A stretch of 64,000 nt of DNA from Vulcanimicrobiota bacterium (GTDB lineage: Bacteria; Vulcanimicrobiota; Vulcanimicrobiia; Vulcanimicrobiales; Vulcanimicrobiaceae). The position numbers and the translations under genes were made by a program. The first letter of the stretch is position 1. Every line of letters begins with the position of its first letter. The notes under the pieces are model-generated. The model had not been told where the DNA came from and did no database searches. It worked only from the letters and a program-made list of their open reading frames with translations. This document shows, in pieces, positions 25,471 to 33,731 of this stretch. The DNA lies in assembly GCA_003168375.1 (NCBI GenBank), contig PMSI01000004.1:62001-126000 (forward strand), written 5' to 3'.

Positions 25471-26493
25471 TTAAGAGATTCGACCAGCCGGCGCGGAGTT
25501 CCGGGAACGCTCCAGCGCCGCGTGCAGCCGCGCCTTCGTGGCCGGGGCGGCGAACGACGCGTCGATGCCGTTCCGGGCGAATCGCAGGATGGCGTCCTCC
25601 CCGAACGTCTCGGCGACGTACCGGTACTCGTCGAGCAGCGTGGTGCCGAACAGCGCCGGGTCGTCCGCGTCGATCGTGACGATGCAGCCGGCGGCGTCGA
25701 GCTCCCCGAGCGGATGGACCGCCCCGGCCGGGGCCGCACCGGTCAGCCGGTTCGACGTCGGACAGATCTCGAGGGGGATTTGCCGCTCGGCGAGCAGCGC
25801 CACGACGGCCGGATCTTCGATCGCACGAACGCCGTGGCCGATGCGCTCGGACCGGAGCACCTCCACCGCAGCCCGCACGCTCTCGGGGCCGGCGGCCTCG
25901 CCGGCGTGCGCGACCCCGTGCAGCCCGCCGTCCCGGGCGATCGCGAACGCCCGCTCGTAGAGCTCGGGCGGATAATTCGCCTCGTCGCCTCCGAGCCCGA
26001 CGGCCACGACGCCGAGGTCGCGGAGCGTGACGGCCTCGCGTGCCGACTGTTCGGCACACTCGACGCCAAAGTTCCGGGTTAGGTCGGCGATCAGCGCGAC
26101 CTCGATCCCGAGCGGCCCGCCGGCCTCGTCGAGCGCGGCGCGGATCGCCTCGACCGCCACCCGGACGTTCAGGTCGCGGTGGAAGAACGACCAAACCGAC
26201 GGCGAGACGAAGACCTCGGCGTAGCGGACGCCTTGCGCCGCGGCGTCGGCGGCGTAGTCCCGCGCGATCCGCGCGAAGTCGTCGGGCTCGCGCAGCGCCT
26301 CGGTGACCTTGGCGAACAGCAACAAGAACTCGCGAAAGGTCTCGAAAGCGTACGTTTGCGCCGGATCGGCGCGCTCGCCCAGCGCGATCCCGTACTTCGC
26401 GGCCAACGCCCGGAACGTCTCGGCCCGGACCGTGCCCTCGAGATGGCAGTGAAGCTGCACCTTCGGGAGGGCGGCGAGATCGAGACCATACAC
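25471..26493 (-). CDS. add: Adenosine deaminase-family amidohydrolase
   Basis: A 340-residue zinc deaminase. Metal and active-site residues: His15 and His17 (LHCHLEG), His195 and Glu198 (HAGE), His219 (RIGHG), Asp276-Asp277 (DADDPALFGTTL). This is the adenosine deaminase pattern, converting adenosine to inosine. Close relatives act on adenine or aminofutalosine, so substrate is not proven. The gene ends four bases before the DtxR-type start and probably shares the transcript. Confidence 0.9.
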   Translation of the reverse strand: MYGLDLAALPKVQLHCHLEGTVRAETFRALAAKYGIALGERADPAQTYAFETFREFLLLFAKVTEALREPDDFARIARDYAADAAAQGVRYAEVFVSPSVWSFFHRDLNVRVAVEAIRAALDEAGGPLGIEVALIADLTRNFGVECAEQSAREAVTLRDLGVVAVGLGGDEANYPPELYERAFAIARDGGLHGVAHAGEAAGPESVRAAVEVLRSERIGHGVRAIEDPAVVALLAERQIPLEICPTSNRLTGAAPAGAVHPLGELDAAGCIVTIDADDPALFGTTLLDEYRYVAETFGEDAILRFARNGIDASFAAPATKARLHAALERSRNSAPAGRIS

Positions 26494-26537
26494 CTTGACG
26501 GTCGTTCGACGCCGATGCTATAGTAACCGTCGCCCGT

Positions 26538-26611
<74 letters not shown>

Positions 26612-26616
26612 CCTGT

Positions 26617-26657
26617 ACAGGTCCAACAAATGAAGATTTGTTGGACCTGTTTATTTT
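26617..26657 (+). terminator. Rho-independent terminator of tRNA-fMet
   Basis: Arms 26617-26630 and 26637-26650 pair perfectly over 14 bases around a 6-base loop, followed by TTATTTTGT. It is one of the few AT-rich spots in the window and the only classic intrinsic terminator I see. Confidence 0.92.
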
Positions 26658-26839
26658 GTCAGGGTCAGCCGACGGCTCTTGTCACAAGGGGGTTGGGGTC
26701 GCTGCGCGTGCCGGGCGCACCTATGCGGGTACAATAGTCGCGCCTAAGGCCGCCCCGCTGCTGGCCCATCGGCACATCCAGCCGGCGCCCTACCGACCCG
26801 CCAAACGCCGTCGAATCTTCACGGCTTCCTTGGCGGCCT
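26658..26839. other. Intergenic stretch, nothing identified
   Basis: Between the tRNA-fMet terminator and the end of the epimerase gene. Several frames are open through it, but none has a plausible start, ribosome binding site or protein-like composition. Confidence 0.5.
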
Positions 26840-27877
26840 TCAGGGCGCCGGCCTTGCCCCCAGCAAGTGGCCTCGTGTGACGATGCGGCGAAGCCGTTCG
26901 GGGACCGTCCGGCGCTCCCGTTTGAGCCAGCGAGCAAACTCGGCGAGTCCGTCGTCGAGAGGAACGCAGGGGCGCCACGACCAGCGTTCCCCGGCGCGAT
27001 CGATGTTGGCGTAGGTTATGTTCATTTCGCCCGCCGGGCGTGCGACGAACCGCACGCGCGGTGAAATCTCGAGCGCGTTGCCCAGCTTCTCGACGAGGTC
27101 GAGCACCGTCACGGGCGAGGCGTTTCCGAGATTGACGATCCGGAAGCCCGAGCGTTCCCGGGCTGCCGCCGCGATGCCGCGCACGATATCGCTCACGTGC
27201 GTAAAGTCGCGCGCCATCGATCCGTCGCCGAACACGGTGATTTCTTTCTTGCGCAGCATCGCGGTCGCGAACTTGCGGATCGCCAAATCGGGCCGTTGAC
27301 GGGGACCGTACACGGTGAACAGCCGCAGGACGGTAATCGGCGCGGCGAAGGTTTCGGCGGCGGCCGCGCACAGCAGTTCACAAGCGCGTTTCGTCGCCGC
27401 GTAGGGACTGAGCGGCGCGTTGCAAGGCGCCGACTCTTCGAAGGGCGGCACCGTATCGTTTCCATACGCCGAACTGGTCCCGGCGAACACGATCGGCACG
27501 GGATGCTGCCGCGCGAATGCATCGAGCAGGTTTTGCGTGGCGACGATGTTCGATCGCACGTATCGCGCGGGTTCGGCGACCGATCGGCGCACCCCGGGCA
27601 TCCCCGCCAGATGGATGACGACATCGGGGCGCGCGCGAGCCGCAAGGCGCTGCGTCGTGCCGGGGGCGGCCAGGTCCATCACCTCCAGTTCGAATCGCTC
27701 GTCGTGCAAAGCCGCTTCGATGTTCGCGACCTTGAGGCGCGGATCGTAATAGTCGTCGAACGAGTCGATTCCGTGGACGCGATAGCCCGCAGCGAGCAGA
27801 TGCTCGACCACGTGCGAGCCGATGAAGCCCGCGCAGCCGGTAACCAGCGCGCGGGGCGGTGCGGAGGCGCCGCTCAT
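26840..27877 (-). CDS. NAD-dependent nucleotide-sugar epimerase/dehydratase
   Basis: A 345-residue extended short-chain dehydrogenase. The NAD site is VTGCAGFIGSHVVEHLL (Gly14, Gly17, Gly20); Ser135-Ser136 and the Tyr159-xxx-Lys163 pair form the catalytic triad. HGIDSFDDYYDPRLK near 35-49 is a typical UDP-glucuronate/UDP-galactose 4-epimerase feature, and RLFTVYGPRQRPDLAI is present, so a UDP-glucuronate 4-epimerase role is likely. The ATG at 27877 overlaps the stop of the radical SAM gene. This fits with the UDP-glucose dehydrogenase-like gene divergent from the operon, which would supply UDP-glucuronate. Confidence 0.9.
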   Translation of the reverse strand: MSGASAPPRALVTGCAGFIGSHVVEHLLAAGYRVHGIDSFDDYYDPRLKVANIEAALHDERFELEVMDLAAPGTTQRLAARARPDVVIHLAGMPGVRRSVAEPARYVRSNIVATQNLLDAFARQHPVPIVFAGTSSAYGNDTVPPFEESAPCNAPLSPYAATKRACELLCAAAAETFAAPITVLRLFTVYGPRQRPDLAIRKFATAMLRKKEITVFGDGSMARDFTHVSDIVRGIAAAARERSGFRIVNLGNASPVTVLDLVEKLGNALEISPRVRFVARPAGEMNITYANIDRAGERWSWRPCVPLDDGLAEFARWLKRERRTVPERLRRIVTRGHLLGARPAP

Positions 27878-28992
27878 GCCGGGCTTTGTTTCGGACGCCG
27901 CAACGAACCGCGGGTCGTCAGCGCGTGCTTGAAGATATCGCCCGAATAGACCGCACTGGGTAAGACTTCGCATTCGGCCCAACAGCCGGGACACGCGCGC
28001 ACCCAGGTTCGTGCCGACTCCGCGGGTGCGCCGAACCAGATTTCTTCAAAGGTCTCTTCGCGCAGATTGCCCAGCCGCCGGCTGTTGAATTGACAGATGG
28101 GCACGTCTCCGTTGGGGAAGATTCGAAGGTGGGCGCGCACCGCGACGCAGGGCGGATTGGGGCTTGCCTCCTGCGCGAGGAGCCGGTTGCGGATGCCGTC
28201 GAGGTAATAGCGCTTCGCCGCTCGATCGGCCCGCGCGTACGATTTCAGGTCCGACTCGATCGCGTCGAAGAGTCCTTCGAGCTCCGCGGGCGAGATGTCG
28301 CCGAACGCTTCGAACTGTCCGGGATAACTCGGCGCCAGATTCGCCTCTTGAGCGATCGAATACGTCGCGCTCGCGCGGTACGCGACGACGACTTGGTTCT
28401 GGATGCCCAGCGGCGCAAGGATCGCGTGCAGTTCGCGGTATTGGGCGGCTCCGGCGGCGTCGACCACCGTTTGATTGACGGCGAGGCTCAGCCGCAATTC
28501 TTTGCGGCGCGGAGCAAGCGCCTCGATCGTGCGCATTGCCGCACGGAAGGCGCCGCGGTGTCCGCGGATCGCATCGTGCGTGTCGCCGACGCCGTCGATC
28601 GAAACCAGCAGCTTGAGCGGAATCGTCCTGGGCCTGCGCTCGCAGAAGTCCACGATACGGTCGGTCAGGAATCCGTTGGTGGTGACATGGAGCAGCGCGG
28701 GCTCGAGCGCGCTCACGGCGACGCGCGCGATGTCGGTGAGATCCTTACGGACGAACGGTTCGCCGCCGCTCAACCTGACGGCGTCCATCGGCGGCAACCG
28801 GCTAAAGATGCGCTCCACGTCCGCGAGGGAGAGGTCGCCCTGCGAGTCCTTGCGCCACGAATCGCACATCACGCAGCGCGCGTTGCACGCAAACGTGACG
28901 ATGTACGTCAGCATGCGCGGAAGGCACGCTTCGCCGCGGCGGACTTTCCAGATCGTGCGCGCCAATGCCGCAGCCCGCCGGATCGGTCTCAT
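27874..28992 (-). CDS. Radical SAM protein with SPASM-like C-terminus
   Basis: A 372-residue radical SAM enzyme. The 4Fe-4S site is Cys36, Cys40, Cys43 (CNARCVMC). LSGGEPFVRKDL follows near 75 and LVSIDGVGDTHDAIRG near 135. The C-terminal third has CVAVRAHLRIFPNGDVPICQF, then LGNLREETFEEIW and CPGCWAEC, the pattern of a SPASM/twitch domain that holds extra clusters. Such proteins modify peptides or sugars. No precursor peptide is visible nearby. The start overlaps the end of the glycosyltransferase gene, so it works between that gene and the epimerase in one operon; a carbohydrate or cell-surface product is inferred. Confidence 0.92.
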   Translation of the reverse strand: MRPIRRAAALARTIWKVRRGEACLPRMLTYIVTFACNARCVMCDSWRKDSQGDLSLADVERIFSRLPPMDAVRLSGGEPFVRKDLTDIARVAVSALEPALLHVTTNGFLTDRIVDFCERRPRTIPLKLLVSIDGVGDTHDAIRGHRGAFRAAMRTIEALAPRRKELRLSLAVNQTVVDAAGAAQYRELHAILAPLGIQNQVVVAYRASATYSIAQEANLAPSYPGQFEAFGDISPAELEGLFDAIESDLKSYARADRAAKRYYLDGIRNRLLAQEASPNPPCVAVRAHLRIFPNGDVPICQFNSRRLGNLREETFEEIWFGAPAESARTWVRACPGCWAECEVLPSAVYSGDIFKHALTTRGSLRRPKQSPA

Positions 28993-30095
28993 CGGATCGA
29001 CGCGTGCAGCTCGCGTTGCAGCGGCTGGGTCTGTGGCGGGAGGTGGCGGCGAAGCGCGGCAAGTGCGGCAGGGTTGCCGTTCATGCGCTCGCAGACGATA
29101 TGCGAACGGTAGAAATCGACGCGCGCCAGAAAGCGGCGGAGCGCCGACGCGCTCACCCGGTCGAACTCGAGCCACTCACCCGTCAGCTCGTTCGCGAGCA
29201 AATGCCCGTGTAACAGTTGTTCTGCGTTGTTGGGCTCGGGAAGCGCGAGAACGGGCTTCTGCAGATAGAGCGCCTCGCCGAGCAATTGGTTGCCGGCGGT
29301 CGTGACGAGCGCGTATGACGTCGCGAGATCCTCGATAAACCGTCGCTCGTCGATGGCGAAGAAGTGGATCTTCCCGCGACTCGGCTGCGCGCCCAAGCCG
29401 TAGGCGCGGACCTCTCTGCCGGTCGCGGCGAGCGCGTCGATGAGGCGTTCGGAACCGAACTTTCGCAGATAGACGACGAGGTGCGCACCGTGTTCCGCCC
29501 GTGCATCGAGCACCTGCGGCCGCAAGAGTGGGCCGACTTCGACGGTGCGCCCGATCGCCGGGCGCAACCCGGGAAAGCAGAACGAAGAAACGACGGTCGC
29601 CGCTTGGCCCTGATAGTAGAGTTCGACGATCTTGCCCAACCCGGCGGCGCGCCACTGCAAGGTTTTGGGTAGATACGAGAGGTCGCTCGTGACCAGAAAG
29701 TGCTGATGGTCGAGGCTGACAAACGGAACGCCGCGGCGCACTGCGGCACGCGGCAGCGACGGTTCGAAATCCGTGAGGACCAAGTCCGGCCGCTCGCGAT
29801 TGATCGCGCGCTCGAGGCGTGCGATTAATTCCGGGAGCTTCGCAACATAGGCGAGCGCGCCGAGCGCGGTGCGCCACGGCGACACGGAGCGGTTCGCCGC
29901 GTATTCGAAATGCAGACCGGGGATGCGAATCACGCGAACGTCGGAATCCGCATAGAGCGGCGCGAGCATATCGAACGCATCGCCCGGAGCAAAGATGACG
30001 AATCGATGTTCGGAGCGCAGCAGCTCGACGATCGTCCGGACGCGCGTCGCGTGCCCGCGGCCTTCGCCTGCCAGACTGTAGAAGATCGTCGCCAT
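28989..30095 (-). CDS. GT-B glycosyltransferase, MurG/MJ1255-like
   Basis: A 368-residue two-domain glycosyltransferase. The N-terminus FYSLAGEGRGHATRVRTIVELL carries the glycine-rich GEGRGHATR loop of the MurG/UGT-like superfamily; the C-terminal donor domain has the TTAGNQLLGEALYLQKPVLALPEPNNAEQLLHG segment, typical of binding the nucleotide sugar. Acceptor unknown. It is the first gene of the three-gene operon; the divergent dehydrogenase lies 261 bases away across a large inverted repeat. Confidence 0.9.
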   Translation of the reverse strand: MATIFYSLAGEGRGHATRVRTIVELLRSEHRFVIFAPGDAFDMLAPLYADSDVRVIRIPGLHFEYAANRSVSPWRTALGALAYVAKLPELIARLERAINRERPDLVLTDFEPSLPRAAVRRGVPFVSLDHQHFLVTSDLSYLPKTLQWRAAGLGKIVELYYQGQAATVVSSFCFPGLRPAIGRTVEVGPLLRPQVLDARAEHGAHLVVYLRKFGSERLIDALAATGREVRAYGLGAQPSRGKIHFFAIDERRFIEDLATSYALVTTAGNQLLGEALYLQKPVLALPEPNNAEQLLHGHLLANELTGEWLEFDRVSASALRRFLARVDFYRSHIVCERMNGNPAALAALRRHLPPQTQPLQRELHASIR

Positions 30096-30193
30096 TCGCT
30101 TACCGCGGACGCTTCGGCATCAGCATGATGAGCGTGCCTTCACGCTTTACACGTTCACTCCTCGACAGGTTCGGCGAAGAAAACAACACGTGC

Positions 30194-30262
30194 ACGCATA
30201 CGCTTTGCCTAATTGAAGTTTTCGGCGAACCAAACACTTCAAATTAGGCAAAGCGTATGCGT
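30194..30262. repeat. Large near-perfect inverted repeat in a divergent intergenic region
   Basis: Left arm 30194-30219 and right arm 30236-30262 are reverse complements over 26 bases, with one extra T in the right arm; the spacer is 16 bases. The arms are AT-richer than the surroundings and contain GCCTAATT; a related CACCTAATT lies at about 30273-30281. It sits between the glycosyltransferase (minus, starts 30095) and the dehydrogenase-like gene (plus, starts 30357). It could be an operator, a hairpin RNA or a mobile palindromic element. The rest of 30096-30356 shows no gene. Confidence 0.8.
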
Positions 30263-30356
30263 ACATTCGCCTCACCTAATTCGTAGGCGGTCCGTCTCAC
30301 GCGTGTAATAATAAGTGCGTCATGCCTCAGATTCACGTTGGAATGGAGTTCGTTCT

Positions 30357-31244
30357 ATGAAGGTCGGCATCGCGGGGTTTGGGTTCATCGGCAACGCGCT
30401 CGCGCGCTGTTTCTCCCTATCCGAGGAGATCGATCTGTACGTTTTTGACAAGTACAAAGAAGCGTATTCGGCGCCCGAGCGATTCGAGGCGTTGAACTCG
30501 TGCGACATCGTCTTCGTCACGGTTCCGACACCGTTCGACAAGAAGCGTCGGTGTTGCGACGCCTCGGCCGTCGAAGACGTCATCAGCCGCTTGGAAGCGC
30601 CCGCGTGCATCAAGTCGACCGTGCCGCCGGGGACCACCGATCGCCTAGCAGGGGCGACCGGCAAGAAGCTTGCCTTCAGCCCCGAGTTCATGGGTGAATC
30701 CGCGGTGCACCGCTGGCCCGAAGTCTACAGCTCCGGCTTCGCCGTCTTCGGAGGACATCCGCAGGCATGTGAAAGCGCCCGCCGCGCGTACGAGTTGTCG
30801 TCCCCCGTTCCCCTGGAGTTCGTGGAGACCACGGCCGCCCTCGCCGAGCTAAGCAAATACATGCTGAACGGGTTTCTAGCGACCAAGGTGTCGTTCATGA
30901 ACCAGTTCTACGATATCGCTACGCAGGCAGGCCTGGATTTTGCGGAACTGCGGAGGCTCTTCTTACTCGATCCGCGCATCGGCGAGTCGCACACCGTCGT
31001 AACCCGCGAGCGCGGCTTCGGCGGCAAATGTTTCCCGAAAGATTTGAACGCGATTATCTCCTGGGCATCGCAGCGCGGCGACCCGTCGTTTCTGCGGGCC
31101 GTGGCCGACTACAACGATGCTATCCGCCACGTCGACCTCGCGGAAGTGCCGAAAACAACCGCTCGCTCTCGCAAACCCTTGAGGGTCGTCCAAGCGATCA
31201 AGGCGATCGCCCGCCGGCCGCGCCAAGCGCTACAGGGCCCGTAA
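30357..31244 (+). CDS. UDP-glucose/GDP-mannose dehydrogenase-like protein, short form
   Basis: A 295-residue protein of the UDP-glucose 6-dehydrogenase family. It has the NAD site MKVGIAGFGFIGNALA, SPEFMGESAVHRW, the central helix AELSKYMLNGFLATKVSFMNQ and the catalytic Cys225 in GFGGKCFPKDLNA. The C-terminal UDP-binding domain (roughly the last 130 residues of a 430-residue enzyme) is absent. A GGAG lies eight bases before the ATG. Catalytic residues are intact, so it may be active as a short-family member or need a partner for the missing domain. Oxidation of a nucleotide sugar would feed the divergent epimerase and glycosyltransferase. Confidence 0.88.
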   Translation: MKVGIAGFGFIGNALARCFSLSEEIDLYVFDKYKEAYSAPERFEALNSCDIVFVTVPTPFDKKRRCCDASAVEDVISRLEAPACIKSTVPPGTTDRLAGATGKKLAFSPEFMGESAVHRWPEVYSSGFAVFGGHPQACESARRAYELSSPVPLEFVETTAALAELSKYMLNGFLATKVSFMNQFYDIATQAGLDFAELRRLFLLDPRIGESHTVVTRERGFGGKCFPKDLNAIISWASQRGDPSFLRAVADYNDAIRHVDLAEVPKTTARSRKPLRVVQAIKAIARRPRQALQGP

Positions 31245-31419
31245 GCCGATTACCCGTCGGCGACTGCTCACCGCTGCTGTTGCGGCTGGAGCCGCGCTCG
31301 CGGGACTCGTCTATGAGTTCTCGCCCGACGGCGCGCGGCGACGGGGAGTTTCGTTACACGATGCTCGACGCGTCAGTCGGGACTGTTGTATGACAGCTTC
31401 CCGGACGCTGCGGCGCTGA
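31183..31419 (+). other. Possible Tat-leader-like remnant without a start
   Basis: An open frame from 31183 to the TGA at 31417-31419 reads PITRRRLLTAAVAAGAALAG, a good twin-arginine signal pattern, and then ends after about 30 residues. It has no ATG, GTG or TTG start and overlaps the end of the dehydrogenase-like gene. It may be the broken 5' end of a lost exported enzyme, or chance. Confidence 0.25.
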
Positions 31420-31804
31420 CGAACCGCTCGTAAGTACGATCGATAGGCGCGCCCACAAAAACGAATTCGACGTTGTCGAGCATTCCGTCACCGTTTATCC
31501 ATAAGATCGTTTCGACGATGGACGTAGTTCGGATGACGGTCGTGAGCGTCGGTCCGTCGCAACGATAGCCGGCCGTAACGATGCGCAGGAACGCTCGTTC
31601 CTCTTCGGTCGGCACACGGAAACTGGTCATAAGCGTCGATGTACCCGGCTGGGCCGTGACTCCCGGCAGGCCGTACGGCACCACGAGTTTCTCCATGGCC
31701 TTGGTCCACCATGCATGCTCCGCGGGCATGTTGCTTTCCGGGGTGACGAAAGGCTCGACGCGATAAGCCGATCGTCCCGCTACGCGGCTGCTGGGCAGGG
31801 GCAT
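31373..31804 (-). CDS. Unknown protein, 143 residues
   Basis: A small protein without a recognised family and without a signal peptide. The first 25 residues may not belong (an internal ATG lies at 31729). The core has beta-strand-rich segments such as TLTTVIRTTSIVETILWINGDGMLDNVEFVFVG, giving mixed alpha/beta character. It is divergent from the lipoprotein gene; only about 50 bases separate them. Confidence 0.6.
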   Translation of the reverse strand: MPLPSSRVAGRSAYRVEPFVTPESNMPAEHAWWTKAMEKLVVPYGLPGVTAQPGTSTLMTSFRVPTEEERAFLRIVTAGYRCDGPTLTTVIRTTSIVETILWINGDGMLDNVEFVFVGAPIDRTYERFVSAAASGKLSYNSPD

Positions 31805-31856
31805 AGTGCAACCGTCACCGAAAGGTCATCGCGCTCGTCAAAAAAGGGTGTTCTCG

Positions 31857-32843
31857 ATGCAGTCTTTGCGGACGTTTCTCCTCACCGCGCTTGCCGCTTT
31901 CGCGCTCGCGGCGTGCGGCGGCGGCCTCGGCACGCTCCCGCCGAGCGATCCCAGCGGCAGCTCCGTCGAGAAAGCGACGCTTTGGGTCGGCTACGACATC
32001 CTGATGAACGCGTTCCCGGTCACCGGCAACGGCCTGGTCACGCCGGAAGCGACGTTGGGCACGTTCTGGTCCCTCGGAACCGATGTCCCCGGCATCGTCG
32101 ACGTCGCCATCGCTTCCGACGGCACCCGCTGGGTGCTCGAGAACCGATCCTTCGCGTTAGGCGGCCCGGGGTGGCATCTCTATTCCGTCGCGGCGGGCGA
32201 GAGCGGACCCATGAACACGTATGGCGACAACGTCAACGAGCCGATCGCGCTCGCCCTCGGCGCCGACGGAGTTCTGGTCGCCTACAGCGACGCGAACGGG
32301 ACGACGACGATCGCGACCTATCCGTATGGTGCGAGCAATGCGCCCGCGATCCGCACGTTGCAGATTTCCGGCCCCGTGTTTGGGTTCGCAGTCGGCCACT
32401 TGGGATATCTCTACGTCGCGCGCCCCAACCGCGTCGATATCTACAGCCCAACGTCGACCGGCTGCTGCCCCGTACGAAGCATCGCCACGTTCATGCTGCC
32501 CCGAAACCTCTGGACCGGTGCCCGGTACTTCAAGGTTGGGCCCGACAACAGCATCTATCTCGTCGACCTTCCGGGCAACCAGGCCAATCCGGTGATGTAT
32601 GTAAACGTTTACTCGGGCGACGGTACGCTCGCGCGCCGCATCGGACCGCTGCCGGCCAACTACCACGGATTGGCCTGGCCGGTGATTACCGTCGATGCGA
32701 AGAATCGGCTCTACGTCGCGACGAACGACGGGCAAATCTACCAATTCGGACCGAGCGCGAACGGTACGGACGCGCCGCAGCGCCTGATGATCGATCCGAC
32801 GATCGGCCGCCCCGCCGCAATGGCATTCGGCCCCCCACTGTAG
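31857..32843 (+). CDS. Lipoprotein, beta-propeller-like
   Basis: A 328-residue lipoprotein. The lipobox is LAAC, with Cys20 after the 19-residue signal (MQSLRTFLLTALAAFALAAC), followed by a Gly/Pro/Ser linker. The remainder shows repeated strands with an approximately 50-residue period, such as GIVDVAIASDGTRWVLE, FGFAVGHLGYLYVARPN, YFKVGPDNSIYLVDLPG and PVITVDAKNRLYVATNDGQIYQF, that look like NHL/SBBP-type propeller blades. Ligand or partner unknown. Confidence 0.8.
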   Translation: MQSLRTFLLTALAAFALAACGGGLGTLPPSDPSGSSVEKATLWVGYDILMNAFPVTGNGLVTPEATLGTFWSLGTDVPGIVDVAIASDGTRWVLENRSFALGGPGWHLYSVAAGESGPMNTYGDNVNEPIALALGADGVLVAYSDANGTTTIATYPYGASNAPAIRTLQISGPVFGFAVGHLGYLYVARPNRVDIYSPTSTGCCPVRSIATFMLPRNLWTGARYFKVGPDNSIYLVDLPGNQANPVMYVNVYSGDGTLARRIGPLPANYHGLAWPVITVDAKNRLYVATNDGQIYQFGPSANGTDAPQRLMIDPTIGRPAAMAFGPPL

Positions 32844-33135
32844 TCATCGGACGAACTGGGGGAGGCTAATGGTGCGCTGGGCGCCGCCGGAGATCGTCTC
32901 GTTCGGTCGACGCGAGGACGTTCGCGGTGTCGCGCGCGTAGCGAGGTCCCTGCGCCGGGCGCAGCCAGGAGTTCGGCCGGCAATTGGAGATTCCGTGAGC
33001 GATGTCGACGAGTGACCCAGCGATCGGACCGGGCGAAATCGCGTTCGCATTGTGATGGTACACCCGGCGCGGGGCCGGGCGCGAGCCCCAGCACGGCACA
33101 CGGACATTACCGGCGTACCGCGACGTGCGGACCGC
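32844..33135. other. Intergenic stretch with one doubtful small ORF
   Basis: No convincing gene. On the minus strand a GTG at 33063 opens a 65-residue frame to 32866 containing GSLVDIAHGISNC and fair third-position GC; it lacks a clear ribosome binding site and no family is recognised. Otherwise I see nothing. Confidence 0.4.
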
Positions 33136-33168
33136 GCAGGCCCGAGAGCGGTCGCTTCTCGGGCCTGC
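33136..33168 (-). terminator. Hairpin terminator of the secreted-protein gene
   Basis: GCAGGCCCGAGA at 33136-33147 pairs perfectly with TCTCGGGCCTGC at 33157-33168 around a 9-base loop, ten bases past the stop of the minus-strand gene at 33179. Confidence 0.7.
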
Positions 33169-33178
33169 TGCTACGTCA

Positions 33179-33643
33179 CTACGATCCGCCGTACGCGTTG
33201 AGCGCGCCGGTTGCGTCGGCGGCGGGTACGATGGTCTGCGGGCGGATGTAGGTCAGCTTCGTGACGCCCGGAGCATCGTCGACGATGATCTGGTGAACGA
33301 CCGTGATGCCGAGTGTCAACTCGACTTCGTGCGCACGGCGTCCGTCGCACTTGCGATCCGTGTCGACGCTCGTCTTGAAGCCGTTGTCGGCGACGTTCTT
33401 CTTCACCAGCGCGACGGTATCGTCGTACGAGAGGCCCGCATCGGCCAGGTACGTCAGCAGCTCGCCGTCGCTCTTCTTCCAGGTCTCCTGCGCGCGCGCA
33501 GATGCCGCGGTCGGGGTCGCTCCGACCGCGTGCTCCCAACCGGTGGGCCCGGGGAAGGGCTTGGTGGCGGCGAGCGCCGCGATGGGCAGGAATGCGGCGA
33601 GGGCCAGGAGCGCCGAGGCGCCGCGAAACGATGCTGGTCGCAT
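33179..33643 (-). CDS. Unknown exported protein, 154 residues
   Basis: A signal peptide covers about residues 1-26 (ending ALAA). The mature part has a helical segment (SDGELLTYLADAGLSYDDTVALVKKNVADNG) followed by beta strands with RAHEVELTLGITVVHQIIVDDAP. One Cys. No family recognised. The ATG at 33643 is chosen because it starts the signal peptide; an ATG ten codons upstream is less likely. Confidence 0.7.
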   Translation of the reverse strand: MRPASFRGASALLALAAFLPIAALAATKPFPGPTGWEHAVGATPTAASARAQETWKKSDGELLTYLADAGLSYDDTVALVKKNVADNGFKTSVDTDRKCDGRRAHEVELTLGITVVHQIIVDDAPGVTKLTYIRPQTIVPAADATGALNAYGGS

Positions 33644-33731
33644 AATTTCCCAACGGTAGCCGGAGTGGCACACCGGCGCAACCTACGAAAAGTGAGCCCG
33701 CTCGGCTCGCGATGCAACAGGCGGCCAGCCG

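Noticed and set aside
30194-30262. Insertion sequence ends
   Set aside because: The arms face each other across only 16 bases; there is no transposase or target duplication.
32866-33063. A 65-residue gene on the minus strand
   Set aside because: Protein-like in places but no ribosome binding site, no family and no neighbour support; left as an intergenic note.
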